From assembly GCF_002020355.1 (NCBI RefSeq), contig NZ_MPZV01000001.1, positions 1,116,001 through 1,180,000 of the forward strand: 64,000 bases of DNA. Reading direction: 5' to 3'. A program made the position numbers and the translations under genes. This stretch comes from Thioclava sediminum (lineage in GTDB: Bacteria; Pseudomonadota; Alphaproteobacteria; Rhodobacterales; Rhodobacteraceae). The stretch's first letter is position 1; each line of letters starts with the position of its first letter. The notes beneath the pieces were generated by a model that saw nothing but the letters and a program-made list of their open reading frames with translations, was not told where the DNA came from and made no database searches. This document shows, piece after piece, positions 25,688 through 34,844 of the stretch.

Positions 25688-25795
25688 CGGGCGCGTTGGC
25701 GACGGCGGTCAAAAGGCTGGCCTCACCGGTCAAGACCGCGCAGCCTCCCCGCGCTTATCCCTTGGTTATCGAAACCGAAGCCAGGGAGACAGCCC

Positions 25796-26623
25796 ATGCA
25801 AGACCGGGAGATTCTCGTCATCGGCGCAACCGGCAAGACCGGCCGCCGTGTCGCCAACCGCCTCGAGGCGCGGGGCCTTCCCGTGCGCCGCGGCTCGCGC
25901 AGTTCTGCAACGCCCTTCGATTGGGACGCCCCCGAAACCTGGGCACCAGCCCTGCGCGGGGCGCGCGCAGCCTACGTCACCTACTTTCCTGACCTTGCTT
26001 TCCCCGGAGCGGTGGAAAAGCTGGAGTCCCTCTGCGAGACGGCCCGCGACGTTGGCGTCGAACACCTCGTGCTGCTCTCCGGTCGCGGCGAACACCACGC
26101 CCGGCTGGGCGAAGAGGTGGTGCGCAAGTCCGGCATCGACTTCACGATCGTCCGGGCCGCCTGGTTCGCGCAGAACTTCTCCGAGGGCTACCTTCGCGAC
26201 CCGGTCCTCTCCGGCGTTCTTCCGATGCCCGGCGGCGATGTCGTCGAGCCCATCATCGACATCGACGACATTGCCGAGGTCGTCGTCGCCGCGCTGACCG
26301 AAGACGGCCATAAGGGCGAACTCTACGAGCTGACGGGACCGCGGCTGATGACATTTGCCGACATGGCGGGCGAGCTATCGCGGGCCACCGGGCGCGAGAT
26401 CCGGCACATCCCGATCAGCTTCGAGGCATTCCACGAGGCCGTCGCGCAGGCTGGCGGCGATTTCGTCGCCGACGTCTTCACGGCCATCGCGCGCGAAACG
26501 CTGGACGGGCGCAACGCCCACACCGCGGACGGCGTTATGCGCGCGCTCGGCCGTGCGCCCCGCGACTTTGCAGATTTCGCCCGGGCCGCTGCCCGCACCG
26601 GCGCCTGGACAAGCGCTGCCTGA
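25796..26623 (+). CDS. NmrA-like NAD(P)-binding reductase
   Basis: Atypical short-chain dehydrogenase of 275 residues. The Rossmann motif is ILVIGATGKTGRRVANRLEA at residues 5-24. The fold continues with a family-typical VEHLVLLSGRGEHHA near 86 and VEPIIDIDDIAEVVVAAL near 149. It resembles ergot-alkaloid/azaphilone-type and NmrA/HSCARG reductases and lacks a clear YxxxK active site, so it may act as a redox sensor or reductase. GGGAGA precedes the ATG. Likely first gene of an operon with the DUF4345 and DUF1772 genes. Confidence 0.88.
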   Translation: MQDREILVIGATGKTGRRVANRLEARGLPVRRGSRSSATPFDWDAPETWAPALRGARAAYVTYFPDLAFPGAVEKLESLCETARDVGVEHLVLLSGRGEHHARLGEEVVRKSGIDFTIVRAAWFAQNFSEGYLRDPVLSGVLPMPGGDVVEPIIDIDDIAEVVVAALTEDGHKGELYELTGPRLMTFADMAGELSRATGREIRHIPISFEAFHEAVAQAGGDFVADVFTAIARETLDGRNAHTADGVMRALGRAPRDFADFARAAARTGAWTSAA

Positions 26624-26648
26624 TACCGCCCCACGAAAGGAACGTGAC

Positions 26649-27077
26649 ATGAGACCCACCCTGTTCGAGAAGATCGCGCTCGGCCTCTCCGGCATCACCG
26701 CGCTCACCATCGGCGCGTCCATCCTGTTCGTGCCGCACGCCTTCTACGCCACCTACGGCATCACGTTGGGCGACGACGCCAATCTGCTGAGCGAACTGCG
26801 CGCACCCGGCGCAGGTCTCGCGGGGTTCGGTCTTCTGATGCTCCTCGGCATCTGGCGGCAGGCAGCCCTGCCCGTCTCCATGGCTGCGGCCCTGACGGTC
26901 TTCATCGCCTTTCCGGTCGGACGGCTGGTCGGACTGATCGCGGACGGGATGCCCTCGGGCAAGGTGATCGGTGCCCTCGTCGTGGAACTGATCCTTGCCG
27001 CGCTCTGCCTCGCCGCGTTCCGCCGCCGCCTTTGGCAGCGGGCACCCGGCCTCTCGGCGGCGCAGCCCGCGCGCTGA
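26649..27077 (+). CDS. DUF4345 family membrane protein
   Basis: Inner-membrane protein of 142 residues with four hydrophobic helices (about 8-27, 50-68, 72-93, 106-125). The motif YGITLGDDANLLSELRAPG near 35-54 is typical of DUF4345 proteins. The ATG at 26649 with AAAGGAAC upstream lies 25 bases after the NmrA-like gene. Function of the family is unknown; such genes are often found with small oxidoreductases. Confidence 0.85.
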   Translation: MRPTLFEKIALGLSGITALTIGASILFVPHAFYATYGITLGDDANLLSELRAPGAGLAGFGLLMLLGIWRQAALPVSMAAALTVFIAFPVGRLVGLIADGMPSGKVIGALVVELILAALCLAAFRRRLWQRAPGLSAAQPAR

Positions 27078-27231
27078 ACCTGCCGCGGCGGTGGGGCCCT
27101 TCCGGGCGTGATCGATATGACCGGGAAAGTCTGCCGTGCAGGGCATCCAAAAGGCTGATTTTCATCGCTCGCTGCCACATTCACAGCGCCGCCGGCACCT
27201 CCAACCGAACGCTCCAAAAGGAGACACCCCG

Positions 27232-27729
27232 ATGATACAACAACTCTTCGAAATCAGCCTCGTCGCCGCAACGCTTGCCACGGGCCTCGTCGCAGGTGTG
27301 TTTCTCTCCTTCTCCGATTTCGTGATGCGCGCGCTTGGACGGGCCGAACCCGCAGCCGGGATCGAAGCGATGCAGATGATAAACCGTGAGGTCTATCGAT
27401 CGCTATTCGCCACGCTCCTGCTCGGGCTGGCCTTCGTCTCGATCCTGCTCGCGGTCGTCGGGATATACCTTGCGGGACCTGACGTGGCGCTCTGGCTCGC
27501 CGCGGCCGCCGGGTTCTACATCCTCGGCGTCGTGGCGGTCACCGCCCGCAAGAACGTGCCGATGAATCAGCGTCTTGACCGCATGGAGCACCAGAGCCCC
27601 GACGCATATGCCTATTGGGCCAGTTACACGCGCGACTGGACCCGCCGGAACCATCTGCGCTGGGTGGCCGCACTGGCCGCCTCGATCGGCTACCTCGGCG
27701 CGACCGTCACGGTGGCCGGACAGGTGTGA
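27232..27729 (+). CDS. DUF1772 (anthrone oxygenase-like) membrane protein
   Basis: Membrane protein of 165 residues with four helices (about 4-26, 58-80, 86-104, 141-160). The pattern AGVFLSFSDFVMRALGR near 21 and GIEAMQMINREVY near 43 is that of DUF1772. Fungal relatives act as anthrone oxygenases in polyketide pathways; the bacterial role is unknown. The ATG at 27232 has AAAAGGAGA upstream. It follows the DUF4345 gene by 154 bases. Confidence 0.85.
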   Translation: MIQQLFEISLVAATLATGLVAGVFLSFSDFVMRALGRAEPAAGIEAMQMINREVYRSLFATLLLGLAFVSILLAVVGIYLAGPDVALWLAAAAGFYILGVVAVTARKNVPMNQRLDRMEHQSPDAYAYWASYTRDWTRRNHLRWVAALAASIGYLGATVTVAGQV

Positions 27730-27788
27730 CGGGGTTCGGGCTGGAGCCGACGCGCTCGGATCTGCCGCGCATTAGAGAGGACAAGACC

Positions 27789-28253
27789 ATGATCGATATA
27801 CCTCTGACCATTCGCCCGGCTCGCGAGACCGATCTGCTCGTGATCGTCGAGATGCTCGCTGACGATCCGCTGGGGGCCATGCGCGAGGATTTGCGCGCGC
27901 CCCTGCCAGAGCCCTACCGCGCGGCCTTTTCCGCAATCGAAAGCGACCCGAACCAGCTGCTGGTCGTTGCCGAGCGCAAGGGAGCGGTCGTCGGAACATT
28001 GCAGCTCAGCTTCCTGCCCGGCCTCGCCAGACAGGGCGCCTGGCGCGGACAGATCGAGGCGGTGCGGATCGCGCGCGATTATCGGGGCGGCAAGCTTGGG
28101 GAAGCGATGTTTGCCCGGGCGATCAGCGAATGCCGGGCGCGCGGGTGTTCGCTGGTTCAGCTCACCACGGACAAGGCCCGTCCGGACGCGCATCGCTTCT
28201 ATGACCGTTTGGGATTTGAACCGACCCATGTCGGATACAAGCTGAAGCTCTGA
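27789..28253 (+). CDS. GNAT family N-acetyltransferase
   Basis: Acetyl-CoA-dependent acyltransferase of 154 residues. Acetyl-CoA site motif IEAVRIARDYRGGKLGEAMF near 85-104, then the C-terminal LTTDKARPDAHRFYDRLGF near 122. An alternative longer open frame from 27615 lacks family similarity. Substrate unknown; it may be the last gene of the AraC-NmrA-DUF group. Confidence 0.88.
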   Translation: MIDIPLTIRPARETDLLVIVEMLADDPLGAMREDLRAPLPEPYRAAFSAIESDPNQLLVVAERKGAVVGTLQLSFLPGLARQGAWRGQIEAVRIARDYRGGKLGEAMFARAISECRARGCSLVQLTTDKARPDAHRFYDRLGFEPTHVGYKLKL

Positions 28254-28381
28254 GAAAGGGGCGACTAATCTCGCAGGCGAACTCCAAAGAACCATGTCGC
28301 GCTTTCCGCGCTCCCTCCGACAGTGTAGGTCTGGCTCGTTTGACCCCTCCTCGTAGGGCTGGTCCAATCAGGGAGGCAACG

Positions 28382-29266
28382 ATGAGCTCTGCGGTTTCCA
28401 ACGCGCCGAGACCTTACACGCAGGGCATCTTCCTGATGTGCGTGGGCGTGGCCTGTCTGAGCGCCAATGACGCCTTCGCGAAAGCACTGACCGCCGGCTA
28501 TTCCCCCCTGCAGATCCTATTCCTGCGCAACGTGATCGCCCTGCCGGCCACCATCGTGATCGCGCTGCTCTTCGGTGGCCCCAAAGCCTTGCGGTCGCAC
28601 CGGCCGCTTGCGCATTTGCTGCGCGGTGCGCTCTGGGTTGGGGCCGCAATGATGTTCTTCACCAGCTTCATCCATCTCGGTCTGGCAGAGGCGACCGCGC
28701 TTATCTTCGTCGCCCCCTTCTTCATCACCGTGATTTCAGCCGCTTTCCTCGGGGAAGAGGTCGGTTGGCGGCGCTGGCTCGCCGTGCTGGTCGGGTTTCT
28801 CGGGGTTCTCGTGATCATCCGCCCGGGCGGCGCGACGTTTCAGCTGGTGTCACTGCTGCCAGTCGCGACGGCACTTGTCTATGCCCTGCTGATGCTCAGT
28901 GCCCGTTGGGTGGACAGCCGCGAGAGCGTGTGGACGTTGCTTGTTTATCTGACGGGCGCAGGCGCGCTGCTGAGTGCGCTGATCGTGCCATTCGTCTGGG
29001 TGCCGGTGCGGTCCGAGGATCTCTGGCTTTTCGCGGGGCTCGCGATATTCGGTACCGCCGGGATGACGATGATCACGCAGGCCTTCCGTTTCGCGCCTGC
29101 GGTCGTCGTGGCGCCTCTGGACTACACCGGTTTGCTCTGGGCGACGCTCTTTGGCTGGCTCATCTGGCGTGAGAGCCCCGATGCGATGACGGTCGTGGGC
29201 GCGGCGATCATCATCGCGAGCGGCGTTTTCACGATCTTCCGCGAGCATAAACAGGCCAGCGACTGA
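28382..29266 (+). CDS. EamA/DMT superfamily transporter
   Basis: Inner-membrane exporter of 294 residues with ten predicted helices in two EamA repeats (about 15-140 and 155-285). First repeat carries ANDAFAKALTAGYSPLQILF near 28 and the second ends in IIIASGVFTIFREHK. Relatives export amino acids, purines or drugs; substrate unknown. The ATG at 28382 has GGGAGG upstream. Confidence 0.9.
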   Translation: MSSAVSNAPRPYTQGIFLMCVGVACLSANDAFAKALTAGYSPLQILFLRNVIALPATIVIALLFGGPKALRSHRPLAHLLRGALWVGAAMMFFTSFIHLGLAEATALIFVAPFFITVISAAFLGEEVGWRRWLAVLVGFLGVLVIIRPGGATFQLVSLLPVATALVYALLMLSARWVDSRESVWTLLVYLTGAGALLSALIVPFVWVPVRSEDLWLFAGLAIFGTAGMTMITQAFRFAPAVVVAPLDYTGLLWATLFGWLIWRESPDAMTVVGAAIIIASGVFTIFREHKQASD

Positions 29267-29517
29267 AGCGAGTTTTGTCACCGAGAAAGAGGATATCGGG
29301 CCATCCGGGCTAACCGCAGCGAAACCCTGCGATCCGACCGGGAAGATACCGCCTTGGCGAGAAATGCCCGTATCACGTATCGGTGATAATAACGTTAGTG
29401 ATTTGACAGCCACGAACTTATCCACCTGATTGAAAACAGGGATGAGACGCACGTTACGTCAACGCGCCGAAAATCAATAAATTCAGGCCTGTGGGGGCCA
29501 AACGGGGACAATTTCAA

Positions 29518-32500
29518 ATGGAAGCTTTCAACAAGCTTGCGCGCCTGTTCGCGCGTCTTGTCGCATGTCGTGAACCTGCCGCTACGGCAACCTCCAAATC
29601 CACTCAGAGCGACAATCCAGCCAGCCGCTTGGATCAAAAAATGCGCACGGCGCTGCGTGCCCTCGGGATCGCAACGGCGTTGATCTTCTTCGGGCAGGCC
29701 GCCGCCGCCGTCACCTTCGTGGGCACGCCGACCGCATCTCCGACGACCTTCTCCGGCGCGGGCCAGACCATCGATCTGAGCGTCACCTTCAACACGGACT
29801 CTTACGCCTACAATTCCGCTTCGATCACCTTTCAGGCGTTTCCCGCCGGCTCGGTTCAGACAATTTGCCCGGCAGGCACGAACCAGACGAACGCAACGGT
29901 CACCTGCACGGCGCGCTATGTAACGACGTCGAGCGACACGTCGAATTTGGAGATCATCCCGATCGTCACGGTCAATGGGCTCGATACGGCAACCTATAAC
30001 GGCGGCATTATCACCGTGGCCTACAACGGCTCGGGGCCCGCAGCCCCGGTGGCCGGTGCGGTCTCGCAGACGGTTGCCTATGGCAGCAGCGCAAACAGCA
30101 TTCCGCTCGACTTTTCCGGCGGCGGCACCCCGACATCGGTTGCGGTGACCTCGCAGCCCTCCCACGGGACGACCAGCGTCAGCGGGACCTCGATCACCTA
30201 CACGCCCACCGCCGGCTATGCCGGGGCGGACAGCTTTTCCTATACCGGCACCAATTCCACCGGAACTTCGAACGCGGCGACCGCCTCGATCACCGTGAGC
30301 AATCCCACCCTGAGCATCGCCGCCAGCGGGTCGTTCAGCGCAACCGTCGGACAGAGCTACAGCCAGACCTTCACCTTCTCGGGTGGCACGGCCCCCTATA
30401 TCGGCTATTCGATCCTCGGCATCCCCGCTGGTCTTAGCGTCACAGCCTTCAACAGCACATCCATCACGATTTCCGGCACACCCACGGTCAGCGGCACTTT
30501 CCAATTAACTGTCGCAGGCACCGATTCCAGCACCGGGAACGGACCCTTCAAGGTGACGAAGTCCTTCACGCTGACGATCGCCTCAGCGACGATAAGCATT
30601 ACCTCGCCAGCCTCTCTTACCAATGCGACGGTGGGGAGCCCCTATAGTCAGGTGATCAAGGCCGGTGGCGGCATCGCACCCTACACGTTTACAGTTCAAT
30701 CGGGATCCCTACCTGCGGGGGTGAACCTCACGACCTCCGGGACCCTCAAGGGCACACCGACTGCGGGCGGCACTTTTTCCTTCACAGTGAAGGCAATCGA
30801 TAGCAGCACCGGCACAGGATCACCGGCGAGCGCCACGAAAACCTACACGCTGACCGTAAACCAACCGACGATCTCCGTGGCGCCAACGACCTTGCCCGAT
30901 GCGGCGCAGAATACGGCATACAGCCAGACGATCACAGCGAGTGGCGGCACCTCCCCCTACACCTATTCCGTTTCTGGCACCTTGCCCACTGGCATGACCC
31001 TCTCGTCAGGCGGCGTGCTTTCCGGAACGCCGACGGGCTATGGCAGCTTCAACTTTTCCATCACCGCCACTGACAGCTCGACCGGCACGGGACCCTATAC
31101 CGGAACGCAAAACTACGCGTTCAACGTGACGGCTGCCGCGCCGGTGATCTCCACCACGAGCCTGCCCGGCGCAATGGTCGGCACGCCCTACAACCAGACG
31201 ATCACCGCCACGAGCGGCAACGCGCCTTACACGTTCTCGATCGCCTCGGGCACCCTTCCGTCCAATATCAGCCTGAGCAGTGGTGGTGTCCTGAGCGGAA
31301 CGCCGACAACGGCCGGGTCCTATGATTTCACGGTGCAGGTGAAGGATGGCGCGGGGAATACCGATCAGCAAAGCTACGCGGGCTTTACCGTCTCGAAAGC
31401 CGCGACCGGAGTATCGCTGACCCTTTCGTCGAGCAGCGCACTGCAAGGCGTTCCGGTCACGATGACGGCGAGTGTGACGAGCGGTGCCTCGCCGACCGGC
31501 AACATCATCTTCCGCGACGGTGGCACCGCGATTGCGACGGTCGCGCTATCCGGCTCGACGGCGAGCTATACCACGCGCACGCTCTCGACGGGTTCGCATT
31601 CGATCACCGCGGATTACTCCGGGGATGCCGCCAATGCGCCCGCAAGCTCGGCGGCACAGCCTCTGGCCGTCAACGGTCGCCCTGCCCCTGAGCTCGATCC
31701 GACCGTGCGGAGCATGATCGTCTCGCAGGTTTCGACATCGCATCGTTTCGCGCAAACCCAGATCGACAACACGCATCGGCGTCTCGACACGCTTCATGGC
31801 ATGCTGCGCTCGGGCGGGAACCGCACCGGTTGGGGAACGACATCCCAAGCCTTTGCGGGGACAGGCGGTGCGCCGGAGGCGTCGGCAGCCCAAGGGGCGA
31901 CCACGCCGAGCACGAACTACCTGCTCGATCCGGCCGCCACCAATTCGGAGAGCTCCTCGGAGCCGGAGCAGGTCATCGATCTCGTCTCCCGCGCTTTGCA
32001 GCCCGCTCAGAACGGCTCTGATCTGCCCTACCGCATTTGGGCGACAGGCACGCTCGATTTCGGCAGGGATCAGGTCGATGGCGGCTATACCAACAAGCTC
32101 TCGACGCAAGGGATCACGCTCGGGGTCGACCGGGTCTTCGGCAGCGACATGGCCGCGGGGGCCGCGCTTGGGTTCGGGTATAACCGGACGACCTTCGGGC
32201 CGGATGGAAGCAAGTCGCGCTCGCGGGCGAAAACCGTCTCGCTCTACGCCACATGGCAGATGAAGCCCGATCTCTTCCTCGATGCGACAGGCGGTTATGG
32301 CAAGCTGGACTTCCGGGAAAACCGTTACTCGACCGACGGCGGCGTGATGCTTTCGGGCGAGCGCGGCGGCCATATGCTCTTCGGCTCGCTCGGCCTATCG
32401 CAACTCGGGCAATTGGGACGATGGAGCACGTCGAGCTATGGCCGCCTCGACGTGGTGAAACTGTCGCTGGACAGCTACTCGGAAACCGGCTCGTCGGTTT

Positions 32501-32850
32501 GGGCGCTAGACTACGGAAAGCTCGAAAACACGACAGCTTCGAGCGTCATCGGGATCACGGCCGAATATGACATGCGTCGCGACTGGGGGACCCTGACACC
32601 CGGCGCGCAGCTGGAATACCGGCATGCTTTCAATGGTGGCTTCACGCAAACTCTCGGTTACGCCGATCTCGGAACGATGGATTACTCCTTGGCCGGGGAC
32701 ACGCAATCGCAGGATGCCCTGACCCTCGGGCTGTCGCTGCGCGGCACGGTCGATCAGAACATGGACTTCGAGCTGGGCTATCAGTTCACTTCCGACCTCG
32801 CCTCCGCACATAGCCAACAAGTGAGAGCGTCGATGCATATCTCCTTCTGA
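29518..32850 (+). CDS. Large autotransporter with Ig-like (putative-Ig/He_PIG) repeats
   Basis: Type Va-like secreted protein of 1110 residues. A hydrophobic signal (RTALRALGIATALIFFGQ) lies about 45-65 residues in, after an extended N-terminal region. The passenger has four or more Ig-like repeats of about 85-95 residues with recurring words SYSQTFTFSGGTAPY, LPAGVNLTTSG, GTPTAGGTF and DSSTGTG, then a group-3 Ig-like repeat (SITADYSGDAA). A helical linker (FAQTQIDNTHRRLDTLHGML) leads into a beta-barrel of about 285 residues ending in the outer-membrane signature ...SMHISF. Start uncertain: GTG 29491, ATG 29518 or ATG 29641. Likely an adhesin; codons are richer in T/S/A-ending words than in neighbours. 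Confidence 0.87.
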   Translation: MEAFNKLARLFARLVACREPAATATSKSTQSDNPASRLDQKMRTALRALGIATALIFFGQAAAAVTFVGTPTASPTTFSGAGQTIDLSVTFNTDSYAYNSASITFQAFPAGSVQTICPAGTNQTNATVTCTARYVTTSSDTSNLEIIPIVTVNGLDTATYNGGIITVAYNGSGPAAPVAGAVSQTVAYGSSANSIPLDFSGGGTPTSVAVTSQPSHGTTSVSGTSITYTPTAGYAGADSFSYTGTNSTGTSNAATASITVSNPTLSIAASGSFSATVGQSYSQTFTFSGGTAPYIGYSILGIPAGLSVTAFNSTSITISGTPTVSGTFQLTVAGTDSSTGNGPFKVTKSFTLTIASATISITSPASLTNATVGSPYSQVIKAGGGIAPYTFTVQSGSLPAGVNLTTSGTLKGTPTAGGTFSFTVKAIDSSTGTGSPASATKTYTLTVNQPTISVAPTTLPDAAQNTAYSQTITASGGTSPYTYSVSGTLPTGMTLSSGGVLSGTPTGYGSFNFSITATDSSTGTGPYTGTQNYAFNVTAAAPVISTTSLPGAMVGTPYNQTITATSGNAPYTFSIASGTLPSNISLSSGGVLSGTPTTAGSYDFTVQVKDGAGNTDQQSYAGFTVSKAATGVSLTLSSSSALQGVPVTMTASVTSGASPTGNIIFRDGGTAIATVALSGSTASYTTRTLSTGSHSITADYSGDAANAPASSAAQPLAVNGRPAPELDPTVRSMIVSQVSTSHRFAQTQIDNTHRRLDTLHGMLRSGGNRTGWGTTSQAFAGTGGAPEASAAQGATTPSTNYLLDPAATNSESSSEPEQVIDLVSRALQPAQNGSDLPYRIWATGTLDFGRDQVDGGYTNKLSTQGITLGVDRVFGSDMAAGAALGFGYNRTTFGPDGSKSRSRAKTVSLYATWQMKPDLFLDATGGYGKLDFRENRYSTDGGVMLSGERGGHMLFGSLGLSQLGQLGRWSTSSYGRLDVVKLSLDSYSETGSSVWALDYGKLENTTASSVIGITAEYDMRRDWGTLTPGAQLEYRHAFNGGFTQTLGYADLGTMDYSLAGDTQSQDALTLGLSLRGTVDQNMDFELGYQFTSDLASAHSQQVRASMHISF

Positions 32851-32917
32851 CCTAGAAGCTCAGATCGGCACAAAATCAGAAAGTCCTCTGAACTTTTGCG
32901 ACCTCGAAACACGACAA

Positions 32918-32947
32918 CCATGGGCTGATTTTGATGTCGGCCCATGG
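32918..32947. terminator. Hairpin between convergent genes
   Basis: Perfect 8-base arms CCATGGGC (32918-32925) and GCCCATGG (32940-32947) around a 14-base loop, between the autotransporter stop and the stop of the opposing UspA gene. No long T-run on either side, so termination is plausible but not certain. Confidence 0.45.
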
Positions 32948-33053
32948 GCATGGGTCAGAGCGCATAATCAGCAGTTGACGATTACGCCCGCGATAGTAGC
33001 TCTGCTCGGACGCCCATCAGGGCCGCTGCCTCCGCTCGGGTCAAGTCTCGAGA

Positions 33054-33584
33054 TCAGCGGACGCTCACGACGGTCACGGGAGACAGATGCTGGACCTTTT
33101 GAGAAACGCTTCCAACAATCAGCGCCTTGAGGTCCGATAGCCCCCGCGCGCCCATCACGATCATATCTGCGCCGGTGTCCTCGGCAGCTTCAACGATCCG
33201 GCGGGCGGCATCGCCATCCGCGGTCAGACTTTCCACGCGCTCCACGCCATTATCTTGCAACGTGCGTTCGGCGACGTCGAGGATGCGCTTTGCCACGGCG
33301 CGCAGCAACTCGTCCTCGGTCCGGGCGTTCCTCGGTATGAGATCTGCGAGGGGGAAGCGGGCATGGGGCAGCGCCGAAACCGCTTCGAAGAGGGTCCGAC
33401 CACCCTCCGCGGGTTCGTATTCCACTTCGGCCATGTGCCGCAGCCCCTCCGAGAGGTGATCGCGCAAAAGAACATGGAGCAGCACGACCGGCACGCTGAA
33501 GCGCGCGGCGATATCCGCTCCGAGCTCCACCGCGCGATTTGACGCGTCCGAACCGTCGGTTGCGATGAGAATTTTGTTGACCAT
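33054..33584 (-). CDS. Universal stress protein, UspA family
   Basis: Single-domain Usp of 176 residues. N-terminal strand KILIATDGSDASNRAVEL; C-terminal ATP-binding pattern G-2x-G-9x-G-S in GARGLSDLKALIVGSVSQKV near residue 145, then SPVTVVSVR. A 30-residue insertion in the middle (EYEPAEGGRTLFEAVSALP) makes it longer than the usual 140-150 residues. Cytoplasmic; role in stress survival is a family property. Confidence 0.92.
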   Translation of the reverse strand: MVNKILIATDGSDASNRAVELGADIAARFSVPVVLLHVLLRDHLSEGLRHMAEVEYEPAEGGRTLFEAVSALPHARFPLADLIPRNARTEDELLRAVAKRILDVAERTLQDNGVERVESLTADGDAARRIVEAAEDTGADMIVMGARGLSDLKALIVGSVSQKVQHLSPVTVVSVR

Positions 33585-33777
33585 GTCATACTCCCTCGGT
33601 GCTCACGCTTCAGCATCACAGCGATAGCGCATCGCGACATTGATTGCGCTCAACGCCGAACGAATGGCCCTGCAATCTGGCCGTGTGGGCGATTGGGGGC
33701 ATCCGAAAGGCATTGCCAACGAAGGACTGCTCGCTTCAAATTGATCGCGTAAGCAGTTTTCAAAAGGATACAGACAG

Positions 33778-34113
33778 GTGGCTGGAAAATTCGAACTCTA
33801 TAAGGACAAGGCGGGCGAATACCGCTTTCGACTGAAAGCCGGGAACGGTGAGACCATCCTTGCCAGCGAGGGTTATAAGCAAAAGGCAAGCGCCGAACAG
33901 GGCATCGCATCCGTGCGCAAGAACGCGCCGCAGGACGAGCGCTATGAGCGCAAGGCCACGACGTCGGGCAAACCGATGTTCAACCTCAAGGCCACCAACG
34001 GCCAGGTTATCGGGACCAGCGAAGCCTATAGCAGCGAAGCCGCCCGCGAGAATGGCATCACATCGGTGAAAAATAATGCACCAGATGCCAAGCTCGACGA
34101 TCTGACAGCTTGA
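33778..34113 (+). CDS. YegP-like protein with two DUF1508 repeats
   Basis: Small protein of 111 residues built from two copies of a roughly 48-residue beta-rich repeat: FELYKDKAGEYRFRLKAGNG...SAEQGIASVRKNAP and then PMFNLKATNGQVIGTSEAYS...ENGITSVKNNAP. The start is GTG at 33778 with AAAAGGA upstream, so translation starts without an ATG. Function of the family is unknown. Divergent from uspA. Confidence 0.9.
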   Translation: MAGKFELYKDKAGEYRFRLKAGNGETILASEGYKQKASAEQGIASVRKNAPQDERYERKATTSGKPMFNLKATNGQVIGTSEAYSSEAARENGITSVKNNAPDAKLDDLTA

Positions 34114-34170
34114 AGAGGCGCCGTTCCGTCGGCGTGACGCGCCCCGAATGAGCGGTCCATGGAGGATGCG

Positions 34171-34635
34171 ATGGCCCTACTGAGCTTGGAAAATCCGGTC
34201 TTTGCGACTTACGTGATTTCAGCCGCTCTGATGGTGCTCAAAGTGATGGGCCAGGGCTGGATGACGGTCTACCGGATGCAGAAAACCAACTCCGGGCTTG
34301 CGAGCCCGGAGGACGTTCAAACTGGCCTTCTCAATAAGGCGCCCGACCCGGCGCAGCTTGAGATCAACGACTATGTTGATCGGTCTCGGCGCATGCATCG
34401 AAACGACCTGGAGAACATTCCAGCCTTCTGGGTCGCGGGTTTCCTGTTCGTCATGGTCGACCCCGCACTTTGGCTCGCGCAGGCTCTGATGTATGGGTTC
34501 GTTGCCACACGGCTTGCGCATTTCTTGGCTTATGCCACGCGCCAAACCCACGAAGTCCGGGCGACCTTCTACACGATCGGTTCTTTGGTCGTGATCTACA
34601 TGGCCGTTCATGTTCTCTGGGTGGCGATTGCGTAG
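34171..34635 (+). CDS. MAPEG family membrane protein
   Basis: Four-helix inner-membrane protein of 154 residues (helices about 9-30, 75-95, 98-115, 128-150). It contains RMHRNDLENIPAFWVAGFLF near 72-91, the hallmark of MAPEG proteins (microsomal glutathione S-transferase 1-like). Such enzymes conjugate glutathione to lipophilic electrophiles; activity here is unproven. The ATG at 34171 follows GGAGG. Confidence 0.88.
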   Translation: MALLSLENPVFATYVISAALMVLKVMGQGWMTVYRMQKTNSGLASPEDVQTGLLNKAPDPAQLEINDYVDRSRRMHRNDLENIPAFWVAGFLFVMVDPALWLAQALMYGFVATRLAHFLAYATRQTHEVRATFYTIGSLVVIYMAVHVLWVAIA

Positions 34636-34680
34636 GCCCGAGCAAAAGGGAGGGGCCCGCGCCTTTCAGCACAGCTAGGC

Positions 34681-34738
34681 GCCGGGACGGTCGGCTCGCC
34701 GGTCTAGACGCCGGGACGGCCGGCTCGCTGGTCTAGAC
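34681..34738. repeat. Two tandem copies of a 29-base unit
   Basis: Unit 34681-34709 is repeated at 34710-34738 with two base changes (positions 11 and 20 of the unit). Each copy ends in GGTCTAGAC. It lies in the gap after the MAPEG gene, downstream of the opposing phosphoesterase gene. Role unknown; could be a slippage product. Confidence 0.75.
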
Positions 34739-34844
34739 GCATGCGCTCCGTAGTCACAGCGACCAGCGTTACCGCCGCAACCGCAGCTTCAACGGCATAG
34801 GCATCAAACCGCCAGCCCCATTCTTTCCCACGAAAAAGCTGAAC

